Shown: positions 43,016 to 51,987 of the stretch, piece after piece
How the letters are laid out: each line of letters begins with the position of its first letter
How positions within the stretch are numbered: position 1 is the stretch's first letter
The notes under the pieces: model-generated
Databases searched by the model: none
Seen by the model: only the letters and a program-made list of their open reading frames with translations
Told to the model about the DNA's origin: nothing
Assembly (NCBI GenBank): GCA_052034255.1
Contig: JBPOIU010000078.1
Coordinates: 1 to 64,000 of the forward strand
Length of the DNA stretch: 64,000 bases
From: JADJEK01 sp052034255
GTDB taxonomy: Bacteria > Planctomycetota > B15-G4 > JADJEK01
Reading direction: 5' to 3'
Made by a program: the position numbers and the translations under genes

Positions 43016-43965
43016 CGCGGCACGTCCTCGTCACCGGTGGGGCCGGATTCATCGGGTCCCATCTGGTCGCCGCGTTGCTCGCCCGTGGTGATCGGGTGCG
43101 CGTCCTCGACGACTTCTCGTCGGGCAAGACCGCGAACCTGGCGGACGTCGTCGACCGCGTCGAAGTCATGGTCGGCGATGCCGCGGATCGCGAGTGCGTC
43201 CTGCGCGCGGTCGCCGGAGTCGACGTGGTGTTCCACGAGGCGGCGATCGCCTCGGTCCAGCGCTCGGTCGACCAGCCGCTGGCGTCGCATCGAGCGAACC
43301 TCGAGTCGACGGTTCAACTCCTGACCGCGGCCGTGGCGGCGCGCGTGTCGCGCTTCGTGTTCGCCGCGTCCTCGGCGGCCTACGGCAACGATCCGACGTT
43401 GCCAAAGCACGAGTCGATGCTGCCGGACCCTCCGTCACCGTATGCGGCGCAGAAGCTGGCGTCCGAACACTACTTGGCGGCCTTCGCCCAGAGTTTCGGC
43501 CTGCACACCGTGGCGTTGCGATATTTCAACGTGTACGGTCCGCGCCAAGATCCGTCGTCGCCGTACTCCGGAGTGATCTCGAGATTCACGGCCACGCTTC
43601 TCGAGGGCCGCAGACCCGTGATCTTCGGTGACGGTGAACAGACCCGCGACTTCGTCTTCGTCGAAGACGTCGTCCGCGCCAACCTGTTGGCCGCCGAACG
43701 CGACGTGTACAAAGGCGCCGTCGTCAACGTCGCGACCGGTCGCCAGGTCTCCGTGAACCGCTTGTTCGAGACCGTCCGAGACGCGATCGGCGGCGCCGCG
43801 CTCCACGTCGAGCCCGAGCGAAGGCCGGCGCGCGCGGGCGAAGTCCGTCACTCCGTGGCGGAGGTGTCCCGGGCGCGGGACTGGCTCGGATTCGAATCGA
43901 GGATCGCACTGGAAGACGGCATTCGCCGCACGGTCGAGTGCGTTCGCAAGGAGGTCGCGTCGTGA
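43012..43965 (+). CDS. NAD-dependent nucleotide-sugar epimerase (GalE/WbpP-like)
   Basis: The 317-residue SDR enzyme has GGAGFIGSHL, a YAAQK catalytic motif near 143 and YFNVYGPRQDPSSPYSGVISRF. The last is close to UDP-GlcNAc 4-epimerases such as WbpP. The substrate cannot be fixed by sequence reading. It is embedded between wecB and rfbA with four-base overlaps on both sides. Confidence 0.8.
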   Translation: MTRHVLVTGGAGFIGSHLVAALLARGDRVRVLDDFSSGKTANLADVVDRVEVMVGDAADRECVLRAVAGVDVVFHEAAIASVQRSVDQPLASHRANLESTVQLLTAAVAARVSRFVFAASSAAYGNDPTLPKHESMLPDPPSPYAAQKLASEHYLAAFAQSFGLHTVALRYFNVYGPRQDPSSPYSGVISRFTATLLEGRRPVIFGDGEQTRDFVFVEDVVRANLLAAERDVYKGAVVNVATGRQVSVNRLFETVRDAIGGAALHVEPERRPARAGEVRHSVAEVSRARDWLGFESRIALEDGIRRTVECVRKEVAS

Positions 43966-44693
43966 AGGGTGTCATCCTCGCCGGTGGGTTGGGTTCACGG
44001 CTCGCGCCGTTGACCAAGGTGACCAACAAGCACCTTCTGCCGGTCTACAACAAGCCGATGGTCTTCTACCCGATCGAGTGTCTGGTCACGGCCGGCATCA
44101 AGGACGTGCTGCTCGTGACCGGCGGCAACAGCGCGGGTGACTTCCTGCGCCTCCTCGGGAACGGCCGCGAGTTCGGACTGAACAGTCTGAACTACGCCTA
44201 TCAGGTCGGAGAGGGCGGCATCGCCGAAGCGCTTCGCCTCGCGGAGCAATGGTCGGGCAGCGACAAGATCTGCGTCGTCCTCGGCGACAACATCATCGAG
44301 AAGAACATCCGCGCGGCAGTGACCTCGTTCGACAAGGTCCAGCAGGGCGCGCGCATCCTGCTGAAGAAGGTGCACGACCCCGAGCGCTTCGGCGTGGCGA
44401 GTCTGCAAGGCGATCGCGTCGTGAAGATCGTCGAGAAGCCGAAGCAGCCGGAGTCCGACCTCGCGGTCATCGGCATCTACATGTACGACCGCCAGGTGTT
44501 CGACATCATCAAGACGCTGAAGCCGTCGAATCGCGGTGAACTCGAGATCACCGACGTCAACAACGCCTACATCGAGCGCGGCCAGTTGACGTACGACATC
44601 CTCGACGGTTGGTGGACCGACGCCGGAACCTTCGAATCGCTGGTCCACGCGTCCGAACTCGTCCGCAACGGCGGCGCGAACCACGCCGACTGA
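43962..44693 (+). CDS. rfbA: Glucose-1-phosphate thymidylyltransferase (short form)
   Basis: The 243-residue nucleotidyltransferase makes dTDP-glucose. It keeps LAGGLGSRLAPLTKVTNKH, LGDNI near residue 107 and VEKPKQP. It is about 45 residues shorter than E. coli RmlA, which lies in the short form seen in many Gram-negative and archaeal genomes. The start is GTG. rfbD and rfbB follow. Confidence 0.88.
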   Translation: MKGVILAGGLGSRLAPLTKVTNKHLLPVYNKPMVFYPIECLVTAGIKDVLLVTGGNSAGDFLRLLGNGREFGLNSLNYAYQVGEGGIAEALRLAEQWSGSDKICVVLGDNIIEKNIRAAVTSFDKVQQGARILLKKVHDPERFGVASLQGDRVVKIVEKPKQPESDLAVIGIYMYDRQVFDIIKTLKPSNRGELEITDVNNAYIERGQLTYDILDGWWTDAGTFESLVHASELVRNGGANHAD

Positions 44694-44709
44694 TCCAGGA
44701 CGAACGCCG

Positions 44710-45582
44710 ATGCGAGGCCGCTTCCTGATCACCGGTGCCTCGGGAATGGTGGGGCGCGAACTCGCGCACCTGCTCGGGCACGACCACGACGTCATCGCGC
44801 TCGCGCACGCCGATCTCGACGTCGCGGACTTCGCCGCGGTGCGCGCCGCCGTCGCGACGCATCGACCGACCGCGTTCCTGTCGGTCGGCGCGTGGACCGA
44901 CGTCGATGGCTGCGAGCGCGATCCGGATCGCGCGCATCGCGTCAATGCTCTGGGCCCGCGCAACGCCGCGATCGCCTGTGCGCAGGCGGGCATCCCCGTG
45001 CTGCAAGTGTCGACCGACTACGTGTTCCCCGGAGTCGGCAAGACCTCGCCGTACATCGAGGACGACGCGGTAGGACCGGCGTCGCACTACGGCCGATCGA
45101 AGCTCGCGGGTGAGCGCTTCGTGCGCGAACACGCGGCGGGCCGGTTCTGGATCGTCCGCACGCAGTGGGTGTACGGTCACCACGGCAAGAACTTCGTCGA
45201 CACGATGTTGAACCTCGCGCGGCAGGGCAAGGACCTCAAGGTCGTCGACGATCAGATCGGCTGTCCGACGTTCGCGCGCGACGTGGCGCGGGGCATCGTC
45301 GCGATCCTCACGCGCGATGCCGGCTTCGGGACCTACCACTGCTCGGGCAATGGTCAGGCATCGTGGTTCGAGTTCGCGGCCGAGATCTTCGCGGTCGCCG
45401 GCGTGCACCCCAACTCGTTGCAGCCGCAACCGAGTTCACAACTCGATCGTCCGGCGCCCCGTCCGGCGTACTCGGTGCTGCGGAACAGGATGCTCGAACT
45501 GACGATCGGTGACCCGATGCCGCGGTGGCAGGACGGTCTGCGCGAATACCTGGGCGAGCGGATGCGCGCTCCGAGTACGTGA
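44710..45582 (+). CDS. rfbD: dTDP-4-dehydrorhamnose reductase
   Basis: The 290-residue SDR enzyme carries out the last step to dTDP-L-rhamnose. It keeps the motifs TGASGMVGREL, VSTDYVFPG and YGRSKLAGE near 135, and RTQWVYG. rfbC, the 3,5-epimerase needed before it, is not in the window. Confidence 0.93.
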   Translation: MRGRFLITGASGMVGRELAHLLGHDHDVIALAHADLDVADFAAVRAAVATHRPTAFLSVGAWTDVDGCERDPDRAHRVNALGPRNAAIACAQAGIPVLQVSTDYVFPGVGKTSPYIEDDAVGPASHYGRSKLAGERFVREHAAGRFWIVRTQWVYGHHGKNFVDTMLNLARQGKDLKVVDDQIGCPTFARDVARGIVAILTRDAGFGTYHCSGNGQASWFEFAAEIFAVAGVHPNSLQPQPSSQLDRPAPRPAYSVLRNRMLELTIGDPMPRWQDGLREYLGERMRAPST

Positions 45583-45631
45583 TGCGGTCCGACGGATTCA
45601 CGTTCTCGGACCTCGAGGCAGGAGTACGACG

Positions 45632-46645
45632 ATGCGAACGATGTTGATCACCGGCGGTGCGGGCTTCATCGGCTCGAACTACGTGCGACTCGTGTTGGCG
45701 CGTACGCGTGACGTCCGCGTCGTGAACGTGGATGCGCTGACGTACGCCGGCAACCTCGAGAACCTCGCTGGCGTCGACCAGGACCCGCGTTACGCGTTCG
45801 AGAAAGCCGATATCGCGGACAACGACGCGATGGCGCGCGTATTCGCGGCGCATCGGCCGCACCTCGTCGTCAACTTCGCCGCCGAATCGCACGTCGATCG
45901 CTCGATCGTCGATCCGGGCATCTTCGTGCGCACGAACGTGCTCGGTACGCAGGTGCTGCTCGATCAGGCGAAGAAGCACGGTGTCGAGCGCTTCTTGCAG
46001 GTGTCGACCGACGAGGTCTACGGCTCGCTCGGTCCGACCGGCTACTTCACGGAGACCACGCCGCTGCATCCGAACTCGCCGTATTCGGCGAGCAAAGCCG
46101 GCGCGGACCACCTGGTGCTCGCGTACCAGCACACCTTCGGCTTCCCGGCATTGGTCACGCGCTGCTCGAACAACTACGGGCCGTACCAATTCCCCGAGAA
46201 GCTGATCCCGTTGATGATCTCGAATGCGCTCGAGGGCAAGCCACTGCCGGTCTACGGCGACGGCTCGAACGTTCGCGACTGGCTGCACGTCGAGGACCAC
46301 TGCTCGGCGATCCTCACCGTGTTGGAGCGCGGCCGCGTCGGCGAGGTCTACAACGTCGGCGGCAACAACGAAGTCGCGAACCTCGACGTCGTGAAGCTGC
46401 TGCTGAAGCACCTCGGCAAGCCGGAGAGCCTGATCAAGTTCGTGACCGATCGGCCGGGCCATGATCGCCGCTACGCGATCGACGCCAGCCGCATCAAGGC
46501 CGAGCTCGGTTGGGAGCCGTCGCGCACGTTCGAGGTCGGCCTCGGCGAGACGATCCGTTGGTACCTCGACAACCGGACGTGGTGGGAGCGCGTGAAGGGC
46601 GGCGAGTACCGCAAGTACTACGAATCGATGTACTCGGGACGTTGA
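45632..46645 (+). CDS. rfbB: dTDP-glucose 4,6-dehydratase
   Basis: The 337-residue enzyme converts dTDP-glucose to the 4-keto-6-deoxy sugar. It keeps GGAGFIGSNYV, NFAAESHVDRS, STDEVYGSLG and the YSASKAGAD catalytic motif. A GGAG site precedes ATG 45632; the upstream frame has no family similarity. With rfbA and rfbD it gives all rhamnose steps except RfbC. Confidence 0.96.
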   Translation: MRTMLITGGAGFIGSNYVRLVLARTRDVRVVNVDALTYAGNLENLAGVDQDPRYAFEKADIADNDAMARVFAAHRPHLVVNFAAESHVDRSIVDPGIFVRTNVLGTQVLLDQAKKHGVERFLQVSTDEVYGSLGPTGYFTETTPLHPNSPYSASKAGADHLVLAYQHTFGFPALVTRCSNNYGPYQFPEKLIPLMISNALEGKPLPVYGDGSNVRDWLHVEDHCSAILTVLERGRVGEVYNVGGNNEVANLDVVKLLLKHLGKPESLIKFVTDRPGHDRRYAIDASRIKAELGWEPSRTFEVGLGETIRWYLDNRTWWERVKGGEYRKYYESMYSGR

Positions 46646-46668
46646 GTTCGAACGCGCGCCGGGGTCCT

Positions 46669-46674
46669 TACAAT
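46669..46674 (+). promoter_or_regulatory. Possible -10 element before the export genes
   Basis: TACAAT at 46669-46674 lies in the 162-bp gap between rfbB and the export gene. The -35 region is poor (TTCGAA 16 bases upstream, or TTGAGT at 21), so only a weak promoter can be proposed. The rest of the gap is GC-rich and featureless. Confidence 0.35.
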
Positions 46675-46807
46675 CCCGCGACCGAATTCCCGCCCCCACC
46701 CGGGTGAGAATGAACAGGAACGACTCAAGCTCACGCATCGTGGCGCCCGACAAAACGCCGACGCGTGTGTGGCCCCGGGCGAACGGAAGTCCAGAATTGA
46801 TACGCCT

Positions 46808-47641
46808 ATGAGAACGCCGGTCCTCCTTCTCGTGCTCGCCGCGATGTGCTGCTCGTGCCGCTCGTACGACGACGCGCGCATTCTGCAGACGCTGAACCAG
46901 CGCGGCTTCGGCCGCAAGTACGTCGGCGACTCGAACGAGATCCTGACCATCGGGATCAACGACGCGGTGCAGGTGAGCTGCCCGACCGATCCCGAGTTGA
47001 ACGGCGTGTACAAGGTGCGCATGGACGGCGTCATCGACGTCGCGTTGATCGGCGAGGTGTTCGTCGCCGGCTTCTCCCCGGCCGAGATCGCGGAGACGCT
47101 GAAGCAGCGCTACTCGGACTACTACACCGACCTCGAACTGTTCGTGTTCCCGAGCGAGATCCGCTCGAAGCGGTACTTCATGCGCGGCGAGGTCACCCCG
47201 GGCGAGAAGCTGTTCGAGGGCGACACGACGGTGTGGGACGCGGTCGCGAAGTTCCAATTGCCGCTGACCGCCGATCTCGACGACATCTACGTGATCCGTT
47301 CGGATCCGAAGCACCCGCTGATCATCCCGGTCGACCTGCGCAAGATGCTGGAGCACGGCGACTCGTCGGACAACGTGTTGGTGCGCGAGGACGACATCAT
47401 CGTCGTCAATCCGAACTTCGCCGGCATCGTGCGCAACTTCGTCCAGATCCTGCTGGCTCCGATCCAGCCGGTCACGCAGTTGTTCTCGAGCTTGCGCTCG
47501 ACCAAGACCAACTACGAATCGCTGGTCGACGAAACCGGGACCGGTGGTAGCAACTTCGGGTTCAACAACGGCTTCAACCAGTACGGCACGGGTGGCGTCG
47601 GTGGTGTGCCGGGCGGCTTCAACGAACCGCAAGGCAACTGA
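46808..47641 (+). CDS. Wza-type outer-membrane polysaccharide export protein
   Basis: The 277-residue protein has a short signal with several cysteines near residues 15-18, consistent with a lipoprotein. It then shows the polysaccharide export fold: YKVRMDGVIDVALIGEVFVAGFSPAEIAETL, and FMRGEVTPGEKLFEG near 120. A Gly/Asn-rich C-terminal tail ends it. It would form the outer-membrane pore for the polymer. It is shorter than Wza (about 380 residues), so the C-terminal barrel helix may be absent or divergent. Confidence 0.85.
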   Translation: MRTPVLLLVLAAMCCSCRSYDDARILQTLNQRGFGRKYVGDSNEILTIGINDAVQVSCPTDPELNGVYKVRMDGVIDVALIGEVFVAGFSPAEIAETLKQRYSDYYTDLELFVFPSEIRSKRYFMRGEVTPGEKLFEGDTTVWDAVAKFQLPLTADLDDIYVIRSDPKHPLIIPVDLRKMLEHGDSSDNVLVREDDIIVVNPNFAGIVRNFVQILLAPIQPVTQLFSSLRSTKTNYESLVDETGTGGSNFGFNNGFNQYGTGGVGGVPGGFNEPQGN

Positions 47642-47653
47642 GCAGGAGCCGAC

Positions 47654-49345
47654 GTGGTCGACGGACAAGTCACGACGATGGGACCCGAGGTCGACGCTGG
47701 TGCGCAGGTCAAACGCCTGCTCGCCGCGGCCGGACGCAATCGACTCCGCATCCTTCTGCTCGGCCTGTTCGGCCTGGCGTTCGGTGCGTTGGTCGCGACG
47801 TTCGTCCCCGACATGTACGAGTCGCGCACGCTGCTGCTGTTGCGCCAGCGCGAGCTGATCGACGACTCGCGCCTGTTGCGCGCGATCTCCGAGAAGCCGC
47901 TGCTGCAAAAAGAGCAGACGCTCGAGAACGAACTACTGTCGTTCCAGTGGATCCATGACGTGCTGAGAGAGTGCGAATGGCTCGAGTACGCACTGATCAA
48001 GGACGACCCGACGAAGATCTCCGACCTGATCCACAAGATCCAGGAGAAGCAGTACTTCCAGGTCGCGATGAGCACCGATCCGGCCGGCGAACTGCTGGTC
48101 GAACTCAAATTCCGCTGGGACGATCCGATCAAGGCGCGCGACTTCGTGAAGAAGGCGCGCAAGAACTGGATCAACCGTCGGGACGACGAGTACCGGCGCT
48201 ACTGGCGCAAGCAGCGCGACGACTTCGAGAAGATCTTGCAAGAGCGTCTGCTCGCGTATCAGAGCGCGAACAACTCGCTGCAGAAGTTCGAGTCGCAGAA
48301 TCGCCTGCCGCTGCTGACCGACGCCAACGAACAGATCGCGCTGAAGACCGCGCTGCTGCAATCGCGCGCGTTGGCGCGCGCGAACGTCGAAGCGTTGATC
48401 GGCAAGGTGACGTCGATCGAGACCAGTCTCGCGTCGGTGCCGAAGACGCTGCAGTCGTCGGCGACCGAGATCGAGAACCCGGAGTACCAGCAAGCGTTGG
48501 CCGCCGTCGCGACCGAGCAGGCCGAGTACGACGCGATGATCAAGTCGGGCAAGAGCCCGAAGCACGTGAAGGTGAAGCAGCAACAGTCGCGGCTCGACGA
48601 AGCGAAGAAGAAGCTCGTCGCGTTGAAGGACAAACGGTTCTCGACGTCGGAGAAGACGGTCAACGTCAATCCGAGCTGGTACGAGCAGCGCAAGACGCTG
48701 GACGAGTCCAGCGCCGAACTCGAAGCCGAGCGCAAGCGCTTGCTCGACGTCGAACAACAGTTGGTCGACATCCAGCGTGAACTCGACACGTTGCCGAGCC
48801 TGATCGCGCAGCGCCGCCAGTTGCAAAACGACGTCGATCAGGCGCAGGCCGCGTTGAACGAAGCGAACACCGCGATTCAACCCGTGCGCGACAAGGTCGA
48901 GTTCATCGAACGCCGCAGCGCTCTGACCCTCGGCAACGCCGAGGACGCGCTGGAGAAGGCGGGCGCGTATTCCGTGCTCGAAGAGCCGGTCGAGGCCAAG
49001 AAGCCGGCCGGCCTGCCGAAGCCGGTGTTCGGCTTGATCGGTCTCTTGCTCGGCATCGGTATCGGCCTCGCGTTCGCGCTGGTGTCCGAGATGATGCGCA
49101 CGAGCTTCTCCGAGCCGAGCGAAGTCGCGCAAGTCCTGCGCCTGCCGGTGCTCGGTGCGATCGACTCGATCCGGACGTCGTCCGAGGTCCGTCGCGAGAA
49201 GCTCGTCGCGTTCGCCCAAGTCATCGGTGCGGTGCTCGTGATCATCTCGATCGGAGCATTCGTCTGGATCCTCTCCGAAGCACCGGAGCGTTTGCCGTCG
49301 GGGTTCCGCAAGGCGGTCGAAGACGTTCGCTCGTCGTTCAAGTGA
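47654..49345 (+). CDS. Wzz/GNVR-type chain-length determinant protein
   Basis: The 563-residue inner-membrane protein has an N-terminal membrane segment (about 34-51), a long periplasmic coiled coil (about 180-440, rich in Gln/Glu/Leu/Arg) and two C-terminal hydrophobic segments (about 455-478 and 515-530). No tyrosine-kinase Walker motifs follow, so it lacks the autokinase domain of Wzc. It probably sets polymer length or couples synthesis to export. The start is GTG. Confidence 0.85.
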   Translation: MVDGQVTTMGPEVDAGAQVKRLLAAAGRNRLRILLLGLFGLAFGALVATFVPDMYESRTLLLLRQRELIDDSRLLRAISEKPLLQKEQTLENELLSFQWIHDVLRECEWLEYALIKDDPTKISDLIHKIQEKQYFQVAMSTDPAGELLVELKFRWDDPIKARDFVKKARKNWINRRDDEYRRYWRKQRDDFEKILQERLLAYQSANNSLQKFESQNRLPLLTDANEQIALKTALLQSRALARANVEALIGKVTSIETSLASVPKTLQSSATEIENPEYQQALAAVATEQAEYDAMIKSGKSPKHVKVKQQQSRLDEAKKKLVALKDKRFSTSEKTVNVNPSWYEQRKTLDESSAELEAERKRLLDVEQQLVDIQRELDTLPSLIAQRRQLQNDVDQAQAALNEANTAIQPVRDKVEFIERRSALTLGNAEDALEKAGAYSVLEEPVEAKKPAGLPKPVFGLIGLLLGIGIGLAFALVSEMMRTSFSEPSEVAQVLRLPVLGAIDSIRTSSEVRREKLVAFAQVIGAVLVIISIGAFVWILSEAPERLPSGFRKAVEDVRSSFK

Positions 49346-49369
49346 CGCGTCGCGCGCGGCGGACCGGCT

Positions 49370-50563
49370 TTGAAGCTGCTGTTCCTGTGCCACCGGATCC
49401 CGTATCCGCCCGACAAGGGTGACAAGATCCGCTCGTACCACGAGCTGCACTTCCTCGCGGCGCGCCACGACGTCGATTTGATCACGACGCTCGACGATCC
49501 GGCCGACCAGCGCCACGTGCCGACCGTGGCGGCGATGGTGCGGCGCTCGACGGTCGTCCCGCTCGGCCGAGGGGCGGCGGCGTTGCGCGCCGCGTTCGCG
49601 CTGGTGACCGGCCGCACCGCGACCGAAGCATGGTTCACGCCGACCGCCCTGCGCACAGCCGTGCGGTCCGCGCTCCTGCGCGAGCACTACGACGCGGTGC
49701 TGGTGTTCTCATCGGCACATGCGCGCGTGGCGCTCGCGGGTGACGCTCCGGCCGTGCTCGACTTCGTCGACGTCGATTCGTCGAAGTGGAGCGCGTACGC
49801 GGCCGCCTGCGCACCGTGGTCGTGGAGACGTTGGATCTACGGCTTGGAAGCTGCGCGGATGCGCAGGCTCGAAGCGTCGACCAGCGCGACCGCCGCGGCC
49901 ACGATCGTCTGCGCCCCGCGCGAGGTCGCCGCGCTGCGCGCGTTCGCGTCGCCGCGGCGGCTCGAGCTGATCCCGAACGGAACCGACACCGCGGCGTTCG
50001 CTCCCGACGCGGGCGTTGCGCGCGAGGAACTGGTCGTGTTCTCGGGCGCGATGGACTACCGCGCGAATGCCGAGGCGGTCGTGTGGTTCGCCCGCGAAAC
50101 CTGGCCACTCGTTCGCGCACAGCGGCCGCACGCGCGCTTTGCGATCGTCGGTTCGAATCCGGGCCCGAACGTCCAGGCGCTGGCGGCACTCGATGGGATC
50201 GTGGTCACCGGTCGCGTCGAACGCGTCCAGCCGTGGCTGCAGCGCGCGCGCGTCGCCGTGGCGCCGCTGCAGGTCGCGCGCGGGATCCAGAACAAGGTCC
50301 TGGAGGCCTTGGCGTGCGCGACACCGGTCGTCGCCACGCCGGCCGCGCTCGAGGGCATTCCGGGAGTCCGGGGAGTCGTCGCGGCGGCGACCCCGAACGA
50401 CCTCGCTCGGGCGGTGGTGGAGTTGCTGCGGCGACCCGAGGACGCCGTGGCGCTCGGCGCGGAGGGGCGGGCCTTCGTGTTGGCCGAAAGCACGTGGGAC
50501 GCGCGTCTGTCGAGATTGGATGAAGTGCTGCGGGAAGCCGCATCAAGCCGCATGCGGCGCTGA
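49370..50563 (+). CDS. Stp1-type glycosyltransferase of exosortase A-associated loci
   Basis: The 397-residue protein has the signature LCHRIPYPPDKGDKIRSYHE at its N-terminus, characteristic of the Stp1 group found with exosortase A (TIGR03087 by memory). It also has a GT4-like C-terminal half with FDFVDVDSSKWSAYA-type residues and EALACATPVVATP near 310. The start is TTG, supported by this N-terminus. It would add a sugar to a lipid-linked intermediate in the cytoplasm. Confidence 0.85.
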   Translation: MKLLFLCHRIPYPPDKGDKIRSYHELHFLAARHDVDLITTLDDPADQRHVPTVAAMVRRSTVVPLGRGAAALRAAFALVTGRTATEAWFTPTALRTAVRSALLREHYDAVLVFSSAHARVALAGDAPAVLDFVDVDSSKWSAYAAACAPWSWRRWIYGLEAARMRRLEASTSATAAATIVCAPREVAALRAFASPRRLELIPNGTDTAAFAPDAGVAREELVVFSGAMDYRANAEAVVWFARETWPLVRAQRPHARFAIVGSNPGPNVQALAALDGIVVTGRVERVQPWLQRARVAVAPLQVARGIQNKVLEALACATPVVATPAALEGIPGVRGVVAAATPNDLARAVVELLRRPEDAVALGAEGRAFVLAESTWDARLSRLDEVLREAASSRMRR

Positions 50564-50581
50564 GCCGAAAACCCTTTCGGC
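50547..50581 (+). terminator. Double hairpin after the Stp1-type gene
   Basis: A 12-base palindrome (50547-50558, just before the stop) and a seven-pair hairpin (50564-50570 with 50575-50581, loop four) follow one another. They suggest a transcription pause or stop inside the polysaccharide cluster. The next gene begins only about nine bases later. Confidence 0.45.
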
Positions 50582-50589
50582 CCTGCGGT

Positions 50590-51975
50590 TTGGGGCCGAC
50601 GGTGTCTATCGTTTTCCGCGTTCGTCGTTCCGCTCGGCCCGCCGCATTGAATCCGCAACCCCTTGGCATCGTCGTCGTCGCGTTCCATTTCCCGCCGCTG
50701 TCCGCGGCGGGAACGCATCGCACGTCGAACTTCGTCCGCGAACTCGCGCGGCGCGGGCACCGAGTCGGCGTCGTCACGACGAAGGGCGGCGAGTTCAAGA
50801 CCGACGACGGCTTGCTGGAGAAGATCCCGGCCAGCGTGCAGATCGCACGCGCTCCGCACGTGGATCCGTTCGCGTTGCTTTCGCGTTGGCGCGGACGCGC
50901 CTCGGCGGGCGCCGCGAGTGCGGATGCACCGTTGCGCGCGCCCGGCCCTCCGAGCCGCCTCGCCCGCGCCATCGATTACGCGTCGCGACTGTTCGACCTT
51001 CCCGACCGCTACGCGTCGTGGATCCTGCCCGCGCTCGTGCAGGGTATCGCCGTCGCGCGCCGGGTTCGGGCCGACGTGCTGTACACGACGGCGCCGCCGT
51101 TCTCGGCGCACATCGTCGGGCTCGCATTGCGCCGCGTGTTGGATTTGCCATGGATCGTCGACTTGCGCGATCCGTGGGCGACCAATCCGTTCAACGTGCG
51201 GCCGTTCGCCAGCCTGCGCGCGATCGACGAGGCCCTCGAGGCGGCGGTCGTGAAGCGGGCGCACACGATCGTGCTGAACACGGATCTCGCCGAGGCCGGC
51301 TATCGCGCGCGATATCCGGAGCAGTCGAACTTCACGACGATCACGAACGGCATCGATCCGGATCTGCTGCAACGCGTGGCTCCGACCGTCGTCCGCAACG
51401 GCAGGCGTTCGCTGTTGCACGCCGGTACGATCTACGGCCGTCGTTCACCCCACGCGCTGCTCGAGGCCTTGCGTCGATTCCGCCTCGAGTCGCCGGAACT
51501 CGCGCGACAACTCCGGATCGTGCAGCTCGGAGGGGTCGAGAACGCGAACGCACTGCTCGAGCGCGCGCGCGCACTCGGCGTGGACGACGCGTTCGAGATC
51601 CGTCCCGCGGTCGGTCATGCCGAAGCGTTCGAGAGCTTGCAGCGCGCGGATGGTCTGTTGCTGCTCGGTGTATCCGGAGAACGTCCCGAAGTGCAGGTGC
51701 CGGCGAAGTTGTTCGAATACCTCGCCGCGCGGCGGCCGATGGTCGTGCTGGCCAAGTCCGGCGGCGCCATCGCGCGCACGCTCGCGCAGGCCGACGTCCG
51801 TTGTTCGCTCGCGGATCCCGACGATCCCGCGTCGGTGCTGGCCGCGCTGCGCGCGTTCGCCGCGCCGACCGGGACGGCCGACGTCGAGACCTCGGGGATC
51901 GGCGCGTTCCGTTACGAGCACCTGGCGAGCCGGCTCGAATCCACGTTGCTGTCCGCTTGCGGCGCGAGCCGGTGA
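50590..51975 (+). CDS. Family 4-type glycosyltransferase
   Basis: The 461-residue enzyme has an N-terminal half with AFHFPPLSAAGTHRTSNFVRE and a C-terminal half with ITNGIDPD, HAGTIYGRRSP and KLFEYLAARRPMVVL, the last being the sugar-nucleotide donor site. The true start could be the TTG at 50647, after which the family-like N-terminus begins. The acceptor and the sugar transferred are unknown. Confidence 0.82.
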   Translation: MGPTVSIVFRVRRSARPAALNPQPLGIVVVAFHFPPLSAAGTHRTSNFVRELARRGHRVGVVTTKGGEFKTDDGLLEKIPASVQIARAPHVDPFALLSRWRGRASAGAASADAPLRAPGPPSRLARAIDYASRLFDLPDRYASWILPALVQGIAVARRVRADVLYTTAPPFSAHIVGLALRRVLDLPWIVDLRDPWATNPFNVRPFASLRAIDEALEAAVVKRAHTIVLNTDLAEAGYRARYPEQSNFTTITNGIDPDLLQRVAPTVVRNGRRSLLHAGTIYGRRSPHALLEALRRFRLESPELARQLRIVQLGGVENANALLERARALGVDDAFEIRPAVGHAEAFESLQRADGLLLLGVSGERPEVQVPAKLFEYLAARRPMVVLAKSGGAIARTLAQADVRCSLADPDDPASVLAALRAFAAPTGTADVETSGIGAFRYEHLASRLESTLLSACGASR

Positions 51976-51987
51976 AGGAGGACCGCG

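Noticed and set aside
45308..47908. Long minus-strand open frame over rfbB and the export gene
   Set aside because: It is antisense to recognised genes and has no motif or ribosome site.
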